This document shows, piece after piece, positions 1 through 5,116 of a DNA stretch of 5,250 nucleotides. The DNA comes from Candidatus Zixiibacteriota bacterium. Lineage in GTDB: Bacteria; Zixibacteria; MSB-5A5; GN15; JACZUZ01. The notes beneath the pieces were generated by a model, which saw only the letters and a program-made list of their open reading frames with translations, did not search any database and was not told the DNA's origin. Made by a program: the position numbers and the translations under genes. The stretch is from NCBI GenBank assembly GCA_022563625.1, contig JADFNA010000159.1, positions 1 to 5,250 of the forward strand, read 5' to 3'. The first letter of the stretch is position 1. Each line of letters starts with the position of its first letter.

Positions 1-375
1 GGCGATTAGCGCCTTGACATTTACATCAATAACTTCATTCCAGTCGGCGGCCTTCATTTCATAGAGCTTGTCCACTCCACGGGCCAGTCCGGCGTTGTTG
101 ACCAACACGTCAATTTCGAGCCACTCTTTGGGGAGTGATCCCAGGCGTGCAGTGATTGCGCTCTGATCTTTCAAGTCGAGTGTCAAAATGTGGCAGTCTG
201 TCCCGTGGGCTTGAGCTAACTCCTCGGACAGGGCCGAGAGCCGGCCGGTGCGGCGGGCGATGAGGATTAATCTTGCGCCCTCGGCGGCGAATGCCCGTGC
301 GGTGGCCCGGCCGATTCCCGCCGAGGCCCCGGTTATCAAGACTATCTTATCACTCAGGGTTTTATCTTCTAACAT
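1..375 (-). CDS. SDR family NAD(P)-dependent oxidoreductase, N-terminal part (cut by window edge)
   Basis: This is the first 125 codons of a short-chain dehydrogenase/reductase, a Rossmann-fold cytosolic enzyme that oxidises or reduces a hydroxyl/carbonyl pair with NAD(P). The translation shows the cofactor glycine motif TGASAGIG at residues 15-22. A basic ARR follows strand beta-2 at 40-42, which usually indicates NADP(H). Also present are Asp67 of the adenine pocket, NNAG at 93-96 and Asn119 of the catalytic tetrad. The Ser-Tyr-Lys catalytic residues lie beyond the window. The run NNAGLARG and the following DW...IDVN resemble the YdfG/3-hydroxy acid dehydrogenase subgroup (serine or 3-hydroxypropionate type substrates), but the subgroup is inferred from memory of the family. 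The start is ATG at 375-373, with a purine-rich GAGAG about 7 nt upstream. The gene is divergent from the TauE/SafE gene across 80 bp. Confidence 0.92.
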   Translation of the reverse strand, partial: MLEDKTLSDKIVLITGASAGIGRATARAFAAEGARLILIARRTGRLSALSEELAQAHGTDCHILTLDLKDQSAITARLGSLPKEWLEIDVLVNNAGLARGVDKLYEMKAADWNEVIDVNVKALIA

Positions 376-455
376 GCTCAACTCTCTTTCATTATTCTTT
401 CGGCGCTGACAAGGTATCCACAATTGAATGTCGAAACAAGCCGGAGCCGTAGTCC

Positions 456-1178
456 ATGTTGATTACATTGATTCTCATTTTTGCGGCGTTGGTAACGGCG
501 GCTATTTCCGGATTTGTCGGTATGGCCGGGGGGATCGCGTTGCTTGGGGTGATGAGCGCGCTTTTGCCGCCGGCGCAGGTCGTGCCGCTGCATGGGATAA
601 TTCAGCTTACTTCGAATTTTACGCGCACAATAGTGTTTTTGCGCCATGTTATCTGGCGCATATTTCTGATATATGCCGCGCCGGTGACAGTTGGCGTGTG
701 GGCGGCGACACAGATCTGGTCGGGTGATAAACTTGGCTGGTTCAAGCCGGTGATCGGGATATTTATACTGTCATTTTTGCTATGGCGGCGTTTCAGCCCG
801 AGCCTGCGCAATGTTCCGCTCTGGGTTTATGCTCCACTGGGCGCGGCCGTCGGCGTTCTGTCGATTTTTGTCGGGGCGACTGGGCCGTTTATTGCGCCGT
901 TTTTCCTGCGCGACGACATGGAGAAAGAGCAGGTGATCGCCACCAAGGCCGTGTGCCAGAGCTGGAACCATATTTTGAAAATCCCGGCCTTTATCGCGCT
1001 CGGGTTTGATTACGTGGCACACTGGGAACTGCTGCTGCCGCTGGCTGTGGCGGTTATGATTGGCACAGTGATTGGCAAAAAGTTACTGGGCAAGATTTCG
1101 CGCGAGGTGTTTGCGATAATTTATCAGAGCATATTGGTTTTGATTGCGGTGTATTTGATTGTGAGTCTGGTAGTGTAA
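456..1178 (+). CDS. TauE/SafE family membrane transporter (sulfite exporter-like)
   Basis: This is a 240-residue, very hydrophobic protein of the TauE/SafE (DUF81) family, the usual length for that family. Members are inner-membrane carriers linked to export or import of sulfite, sulfoacetate and other organic or sulfur anions; the substrate here cannot be read from sequence. About eight membrane segments are visible (roughly 4-34, 43-62, 68-88, 97-112, 121-148, 160-186, 188-208 and 218-238). The twofold internal repeat typical of the family shows as the glycine-rich GFVGMAGG at 19-26 and GATGPFIAPFF at 140-150. LTSNFTR at 51-57 is also family-like. The start is ATG 456, because an in-frame TAG lies immediately upstream at 450-452; CGGAG at 442-446 can serve as ribosome binding site. 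The gene converges with the STAND gene, 27 bp apart, without a convincing terminator between them. Confidence 0.92.
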   Translation: MLITLILIFAALVTAAISGFVGMAGGIALLGVMSALLPPAQVVPLHGIIQLTSNFTRTIVFLRHVIWRIFLIYAAPVTVGVWAATQIWSGDKLGWFKPVIGIFILSFLLWRRFSPSLRNVPLWVYAPLGAAVGVLSIFVGATGPFIAPFFLRDDMEKEQVIATKAVCQSWNHILKIPAFIALGFDYVAHWELLLPLAVAVMIGTVIGKKLLGKISREVFAIIYQSILVLIAVYLIVSLVV

Positions 1179-1205
1179 GGTTGACGCTGGCGCGGTTATT
1201 CGTAA

Positions 1206-3776
1206 CTATGAATCTTTATCCAACGAGTTGAGTCCCTGTTTAGCAGTCAATGTATCGGGATGTTTTTCACCTAGAAATTGTGTGAAGATACGCAGCGCCC
1301 GCTCATACATATCCCTGGCGCCCGCTAGATCACCCTGAGCTCTAAGCACACCCGCGAGGTTGTTTAGACTGGTCGCCACATTAGGATGATCTTCGCCGTA
1401 GACTTTCCTGTTAATTTTCAGCGCCCGCTCATACATCTCCCTTGCGCCGGTTAAATCACCCTGATTCTTAAGCACACCCGCGAGGTTGTTGAGATATGTT
1501 GCCACATGGCCATGGTCTTTACCGTGCACTTTCTCAGCTATCTCCAACGCGCGCTTATATGCATCTGTGGCACCGGCCGAATCGCCCGCTTCAATCAGCA
1601 CAGTAGTGAGATCGTTAAGAGCTGCTGCAACGTTCGAGTGATCTTGACCATAGAATTCTACGGCCAATTCCAGCGCACGCTCAAAAGATCTTCTAGCTTC
1701 AACATAAATCGCCCTTATTCTAAAATATTTCCCTGCTTTGAACGAGAGGCTTGATGTCTGTTCCGGTGAAACTGAAAGCGCTTGCGCATAATCGGCGCTT
1801 TCGAGTACATGTACAATAAGCCGGCCACTCGGAGACCAGGTGTCCGGATCATGATCTTCAAAAGGAAATGCACTGTCAAGAATAGACACAACCGCTCCGG
1901 CGTTTAATTTGGCGTCACCTTCAGACATTGTGTCGCGTGTTACTTCCTGAACCAGCCGGTGCAGGCTAATGGAATCATCCACACAATCAATCAAAGAGAA
2001 TGTCATCAGGGCGCCGACGGCGTCATCCAGCTTCAGGCTATCCTCGGCGGCGATTTTCAGCTTTTCAGGCAGCAAATCTTTTTGTTCCCGTATAATATCC
2101 AGCGGGATATCATCTGGGGCGAAAAAGGCCAAGAGGCGCAGAAGGTCCGGCGCCACCTCGGAAATTTCTCTGGTTGACTCAATAGAAACGCTCCAGGTGG
2201 TCGCCACAGAACGTGGATACTCGGTGGATACTTCCCCTTTATCCAAAAGCTCTGTATGCTTGGTTTGATAATGTTCCAGATAGCGCTCATAGTCCAGCCC
2301 TCGGTTCTTGATATAGGCGCCAGCCTGCTCCAAGGCCAGAGGTAAGTATCCCAAGGTTTCGGCGAGTTTGGCGGCTCCCGTGCGGTCTTTAACATCCGTC
2401 CGCTTGATGAGAAACTCCACGGCTTCATCAGGTGGCAGCTCCTCCACCTTGACAGATGACGCCAGTCCGGCCCAATCACTGTAGCGCGAGGTGATGATGA
2501 TATGACCTTTAAGGTCCGGCGGCAAGTAAGTTTTGATTGAGTCGCGACTTTCGACGTTATCGAAGATGAGCAGCCAGTTTGAATTGGCCGACAGCCATTG
2601 CCAGGTTGCATTTATTAACACATTCTGATCAGCTGTGTCGGCGCTGGCAAGATTGAGTTCAACCGCCAGCCGAGCGTAGTCGCCGGCGAGACTGGCTGAC
2701 TCTTCTGAGCTAATCCACCAGACAACACTATAGTGTTCTCTATTTCGATAGGCGTATTCTATGGCGATCTGGGTTTTGCCGATACCGCCCAGCCCCTTGA
2801 TAGCTTGAGTCAGGGCGGCCGCCTTGTCGCCGCTATCCAGCGCCTGTCGTATGTTTGCCAGCAATTCCTTACGGCCTGTGAAGTTTGGGTTTTGTGAGTG
2901 CGGGACATTCCATATTTGTGATTTTGGTTTGTCACCGCCAATACTCGTAGTACGCGGGGATTCCTTTGGCAGACTAAGTGGTTCCGGTGTTGAATAATGC
3001 ATCGGTGGCAAGCCAGAGTTTGGTAGTATGGGCGGTTCTTTGCCTTCGTGGAACAATTCACTGAATCCCTGAATTCCGAGATTTTTCAGGAAAAGGCTAA
3101 AGAGAATAGATATTGTATAAGCGAATGCGGTGGCCGCAAGAGCTATCGTTCTTCCAAAACTAAAATCTGAGGAAGAATCTATAACCTGAGCCAAGGTTGC
3201 ATAAAATTGAACTGCGGAATAAGCGAAAACTCCGATCAAAGCGCCATACAAGCTACCTTTCAATACTGAAACTAATCCAAAGACTTTTCTAAAGTTTGTT
3301 GTGATCACCACCGCCGATGCGCCAACACTTCCGAGCAAAGCCAGACCGATCAATTCATTTCTGTGTGTTTGAAACAGAGGAGGAATCCCTTCGAAACCGT
3401 CCACGGAAAATGCATGTGTAGAAAATAGTTTCGCGAATAATAGTATCAACGCTCCGCCAATTACAGTTGACATCACAAGCCAAATCTTTGACGACTTGCC
3501 CTGAGCGGAGTGATATAGCTCGCTTAGCCAACTCATGAAAATGCCGCCTGCTGCGCCTGCAGTTACGCAGGCGAACAAAGAATTTGCCGTCATGGAACTT
3601 TGGATTTCACGGAATCCTCCAAAATTCAGAGGCAAATAGACGAGGACCGCCAACGAGACAAAACCCCCAAGTGACCCTCCAATGAGAGACCAAAATCTTG
3701 TACTTTTTCGAGAGAGAGGACTTAGATCCTTTGTTTCCAGAACCCTTATTATCGCTCTCCAAATTTGAACAATCAT
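1206..3776 (-). CDS. NLR-like STAND NTPase: six-TM N-terminus, NB-ARC domain, C-terminal TPR repeats
   Basis: This 856-residue protein has three parts. Residues 1-240 hold six predicted membrane helices (about 30-50, 64-84, 98-118, 141-160, 169-192, 209-231); a basic N-terminus puts both ends in the cytoplasm. A Pro/Ser-rich linker (241-297) leads to an NB-ARC-type STAND NTPase (about 298-612). It shows FTGR at 299-302, P-loop GLGGIGKT 328-335, Walker B LLIFDN 402-407, the sensor-like IIITSR 426-431, the GLPL-like LGYLPLAL 475-482 and LHRLVQ 605-610 in the place of the MHD motif. Residues 674-841 are four 42-residue TPR units of kinesin-light-chain type. STAND proteins sense a ligand with their repeats, bind nucleotide, oligomerise and trigger the N-terminal effector. 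By analogy with Avs and bNACHT proteins this could be a defence protein whose effector acts on the membrane, but that role is inferred. No DNA-binding domain is present, so a MalT-like regulator is unlikely. The start is ATG 3776: AGAAAGG (3785-3791) lies 8 nt upstream, and an in-frame TGA (3804-3806) precedes it with no other start codon between. Confidence 0.94.
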   Translation of the reverse strand: MIVQIWRAIIRVLETKDLSPLSRKSTRFWSLIGGSLGGFVSLAVLVYLPLNFGGFREIQSSMTANSLFACVTAGAAGGIFMSWLSELYHSAQGKSSKIWLVMSTVIGGALILLFAKLFSTHAFSVDGFEGIPPLFQTHRNELIGLALLGSVGASAVVITTNFRKVFGLVSVLKGSLYGALIGVFAYSAVQFYATLAQVIDSSSDFSFGRTIALAATAFAYTISILFSLFLKNLGIQGFSELFHEGKEPPILPNSGLPPMHYSTPEPLSLPKESPRTTSIGGDKPKSQIWNVPHSQNPNFTGRKELLANIRQALDSGDKAAALTQAIKGLGGIGKTQIAIEYAYRNREHYSVVWWISSEESASLAGDYARLAVELNLASADTADQNVLINATWQWLSANSNWLLIFDNVESRDSIKTYLPPDLKGHIIITSRYSDWAGLASSVKVEELPPDEAVEFLIKRTDVKDRTGAAKLAETLGYLPLALEQAGAYIKNRGLDYERYLEHYQTKHTELLDKGEVSTEYPRSVATTWSVSIESTREISEVAPDLLRLLAFFAPDDIPLDIIREQKDLLPEKLKIAAEDSLKLDDAVGALMTFSLIDCVDDSISLHRLVQEVTRDTMSEGDAKLNAGAVVSILDSAFPFEDHDPDTWSPSGRLIVHVLESADYAQALSVSPEQTSSLSFKAGKYFRIRAIYVEARRSFERALELAVEFYGQDHSNVAAALNDLTTVLIEAGDSAGATDAYKRALEIAEKVHGKDHGHVATYLNNLAGVLKNQGDLTGAREMYERALKINRKVYGEDHPNVATSLNNLAGVLRAQGDLAGARDMYERALRIFTQFLGEKHPDTLTAKQGLNSLDKDS
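1254..1505 (-). repeat. Tandem 126-bp repeat encoding the last two TPR units
   Basis: The last two TPR units (residues 758-799 and 800-841) are encoded by two adjacent 126-bp units, 1380-1505 and 1254-1379. Aligned by hand, 1294-1380 and 1420-1506 match at 73 of 87 positions, including an identical 20-base run beginning AGCACACC on the plus strand. The two earlier units (716-757 and the degenerate 674-715) are clearly homologous in protein but more diverged. The pattern indicates a relatively recent in-frame duplication at the C-terminal end of the sensor array. Confidence 0.85.
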
Positions 3777-3814
3777 CCTCGCAGCCTTTCTGCTATTTAC
3801 GTATCAATCCGCGA

Positions 3815-3856
3815 GTTGAACTTCTTACTGGAGAATTATAATGAAATTCGTTGAAC
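3815..3856 (-). promoter_or_regulatory. Candidate promoter of the STAND gene with flanking GTTCAAC direct repeats
   Basis: Reading on the minus strand, the 95-bp gap upstream of the STAND gene contains a perfect TATAAT (plus positions 3835-3840), which would give a 5' leader of about 50 nt. No good -35 box lies at the right distance: TTGTTC at 3853-3858 is only 12 bp away. The promoter would therefore be weak or activator-dependent. The 7-base word GTTCAAC occurs twice in the same orientation, at 3850-3856 in the spacer region and at 3815-3821 just past the expected start point, 35 bp apart. It could be an operator. The evidence is a motif match only. Confidence 0.35.
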
Positions 3857-3871
3857 AATGCTAGTGGTAAA

Positions 3872-4324
3872 TCAGCGATCCAAATTCTTTTGCAGGCGCA
3901 TGTATGTTACCTGTGCGAGCGCCAGGAGTTTGCCGGTTTCATCATGCAGTTTGATTTCTGTCGGGCACAGTGTGCGGCCGGCTTTGATAACGGTTGCTGT
4001 TGCTTTTACTTCATTTAGCGCCGGGCGCAAAAAGCGGATGTTCATGTCTGTTGTGGTCAGCGTGTCTGTAACGCCAATTAGCGTCTGAATTGCAAAACAG
4101 GCGGCTGTGTCGGCCAGGGCCATCATGATCCCGCCATGCAGGGAAACGTAGATGCCGTCGAGTGTACCGTCGCGGGTGAGGCTCATGCGGCATTCCCCCG
4201 GGGCCAGGCCATCCAGCCGGATGTTGAGCGTTTTCACCAGAGGGATATTGTGAATGATGTCGCTGATCTGTTTTTCCAGCGCCGGGTCGAGTGTCTGTTG
4301 TTTGTGATCGCTATAGTCCGACAT
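3872..4324 (-). CDS. PaaI family hotdog-fold thioesterase
   Basis: This is a complete 150-residue single-domain hotdog protein, the usual length for PaaI-type acyl-CoA thioesterases, which hydrolyse acyl- or aryl-CoA esters in the cytoplasm, usually as tetramers. The signature LHGGIMMALADTAA lies at 62-75, with His63-Gly64-Gly65 and the likely catalytic acid Asp72. The later strands (MNIRFLRPA 94-102, and ATATVIKAGR 108-117) fit the fold. The Asn that often precedes HGG in PaaI itself is replaced here by a DGIY segment (56-59), so the exact substrate group is unknown. The start is ATG 4324-4322; an in-frame TAA at 4337-4339 leaves no other choice, although the Shine-Dalgarno sequence is poor. 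It lies upstream of and on the same strand as the STAND gene (95-bp gap), so read-through transcription is possible. It diverges from the bacilliredoxin gene. Confidence 0.94.
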   Translation of the reverse strand: MSDYSDHKQQTLDPALEKQISDIIHNIPLVKTLNIRLDGLAPGECRMSLTRDGTLDGIYVSLHGGIMMALADTAACFAIQTLIGVTDTLTTTDMNIRFLRPALNEVKATATVIKAGRTLCPTEIKLHDETGKLLALAQVTYMRLQKNLDR

Positions 4325-4411
4325 ATATGTGATTGTTTACTATTGGGATTTAAGAGTAAGTCTGCCTGCTTGCTATCAAGGTACGCGCTGGAAGATAGGC
4401 GCTGGGGGGAA

Positions 4412-4527
4412 TCTGGCAAAGTCCTGGGCCACCCGGCCGCGGGCAACTGGGGCGCAAGGGAGGTGGGAGATGCCCCAGGAGCCCGCGGGGGACGCCCCAG
4501 GCGCCGAATAAATTCCGGTTTGCCAGA
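4412..4527. other. 116-bp nested GC-rich quasi-palindrome (structured RNA leader or mobile palindromic element)
   Basis: Four nested inverted repeats, all perfect Watson-Crick, lie in the gap between two divergent genes. They are 9 bp (TCTGGCAAA 4412-4420 with TTTGCCAGA 4519-4527), 6 bp (CCTGGG 4423-4428 with 4496-4501), 8 bp (CCGCGGGC 4437-4444 with 4481-4488) and 7 bp (CTGGGGC 4447-4453 with 4472-4478). The two innermost stems are separated only by a 2x2 AA/GA internal loop. The apical loop is an 18-nt purine-rich segment (4454-4471). The word GCCCCAGG occurs twice (4472-4479 and 4494-4501), so alternative pairings exist. I recognise no known riboswitch, 4.5S, 6S or RNase P consensus. The pairing gives no strand information. 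It could be a folded transcript of either strand, a REP/ERIC/MITE-like element with 9-bp terminal inverted repeats, or a protein-binding cruciform. Confidence 0.7.
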
Positions 4528-4548
4528 CGGCGCTAAATTGCCGATATT
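4520..4548 (+). promoter_or_regulatory. Candidate sigma70-like promoter for the bacilliredoxin gene
   Basis: TTGCCA (4520-4525, five of six to the consensus -35) is followed after 17 bp by GATATT (4543-4548, four of six to the -10). Transcription would begin near 4555, just before the 4561-4596 hairpin. The -35 box lies inside the right arm of the outer inverted repeat of the 4412-4527 palindrome, so anything binding or extruding that palindrome would compete with RNA polymerase. If this promoter is the one used, the palindrome is not part of the bacilliredoxin mRNA. Consensus matching only; the host sigma factor preference is unknown. Confidence 0.4.
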
Positions 4549-4560
4549 CATTCTTAGAAA

Positions 4561-4596
4561 GGGTGGGAACCGTCAGGGGAACTGACTTCACCGCCC
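4561..4596 (+). promoter_or_regulatory. Stem-loop in the bacilliredoxin 5' leader
   Basis: GGGTGG (4561-4566) can pair with CCGCCC (4591-4596) through six pairs including one U-G wobble. Inside, GTCAG (4572-4576) pairs with CTGAC (4582-4586) over a GGGAA loop, with a 5x4 internal loop between the stems. The wobble pair would be an A-C mismatch on the other strand, so the fold favours plus-strand RNA. The stem ends exactly where the upstream Shine-Dalgarno GGGGAG (4597-4602) begins, so it could influence ribosome access at ATG 4611. I do not recognise a known riboswitch class. Confidence 0.45.
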
Positions 4597-4649
4597 GGGG
4601 AGAATTTATTATGTACAAATCAATAAAATTTGGAAGGCCAACCGCCATG
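4597..4649 (+). promoter_or_regulatory. Two in-frame ribosome binding site/start codon pairs for the bacilliredoxin
   Basis: GGGGAG (4597-4602) stands 8 nt before ATG 4611, and GGAAGG (4632-4637) stands 9 nt before ATG 4647. Both ATGs are in the same frame and both begin ATGTAC. The second start gives the N-terminus usual for the family (MYPPEIIAPMRGELT). The first adds twelve residues, MYKSIKFGRPTA, which are not typical of it. The second start is preferred on homology, and the first cannot be excluded. Confidence 0.6.
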
Positions 4650-5060
4650 TACCCACCAGAAATAATTGCGCCGATGCGCGGGGAATTGACAGATTTGGGC
4701 ATCCAGGAATTGACCACAGCCGAGGAGGTGGAGGCGTTTTTCGCTGATAGCTCCGAACCGGCTCTGGTCGTGATCAACTCGGTTTGCGGTTGCAGCGCAG
4801 GCTCGGCGCGGCCGGCCCTGAAAATTGCGCTGGCGGGAAGCAAGAAACCGGCGCGTTTGGTGAGTGTGTTCGCCGGGCAGGACACAGAAGCCACAGCCAA
4901 GATGCGCGAGTATATCACGGGGTATCCGCCCTCATCGCCGATGTTTGCCCTGTTTGTTGACAATAAACCGGCCTTCGCTGTCGAGCGCCATCAGATCGAG
5001 CAGCGCAGCCCGGAGGATATCTCCGCGGACCTGGCCGGAGCTTTCGAGCGGCTTCTTTAG
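4647..5060 (+). CDS. BrxA/BrxB family bacilliredoxin
   Basis: This 137-residue thioredoxin-fold protein belongs to the bacilliredoxin family (B. subtilis YphP/YqiW relatives, DUF1094). These cytosolic enzymes remove bacillithiol or another low-molecular-weight thiol from mixed disulfides, or act as weak disulfide isomerases. The family hallmark Cys-Gly-Cys lies at 47-49 within NSVCGCSAG. Other conserved blocks are APMRGELT 8-15, ELTTAEEVE 21-29, VFAGQDTEATAKMREY 74-89 and PPSSP 94-98. The length matches the family (about 135-150). The start at ATG 4647 is chosen from homology; ATG 4611 with its own ribosome binding site would give 149 residues. Whether this organism makes bacillithiol cannot be seen here. 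The gene is divergent from the PaaI thioesterase and is followed after 56 bp by a membrane-anchored protein on the same strand, possibly co-transcribed. Confidence 0.93.
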   Translation: MYPPEIIAPMRGELTDLGIQELTTAEEVEAFFADSSEPALVVINSVCGCSAGSARPALKIALAGSKKPARLVSVFAGQDTEATAKMREYITGYPPSSPMFALFVDNKPAFAVERHQIEQRSPEDISADLAGAFERLL

Positions 5061-5116
5061 GCAAATAAAATTGAAGCGCCGGCCTGTCTGCTCGGGATGC
5101 GATTGTTTAGAATGCA

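Noticed and set aside
376..455. Promoters in the SDR/TauE divergent gap
   Set aside because: Partial hexamers (such as CTGACA at 406-411) have no partner at acceptable spacing, so no promoter can be supported.
1195..1206. GTTA-TTCG-TAAC mini-hairpin between the convergent TauE and STAND genes, as a terminator
   Set aside because: Only four base pairs, no closing C-G for a stable UUCG loop and no T-tract, so it is too weak to call.
2057..2611. Long open frame of 184 codons overlapping the STAND gene on the same strand
   Set aside because: It lies in another frame inside the NTPase coding region, has no family features, and its composition fits an out-of-frame shadow.
4374..4379. TTGATA on the minus strand as -35 of the thioesterase promoter
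   Set aside because: The best -10-like hexamer (TTAAAT) lies about 20 bp away, too far for a convincing call.
4412..4527. Palindrome as a known cobalamin, TPP, SAM, fluoride or guanidine riboswitch, or 4.5S RNA
   Set aside because: None of the conserved core words of these classes could be found on either strand.
4136..4585. 149-codon plus-strand open frame across the thioesterase and the intergenic gap
   Set aside because: It is antisense to the PaaI-type gene and continues through the structured gap; no ribosome site or motif.
4563..4610. GTG 4563 as start of the bacilliredoxin
   Set aside because: It falls inside the leader hairpin, lacks a spaced Shine-Dalgarno sequence and would add 28 residues foreign to the family.
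4376..4963. 195-codon minus-strand open frame over the bacilliredoxin gene
   Set aside because: It is antisense to a clearly conserved gene and runs through the palindrome; no recognisable motif.
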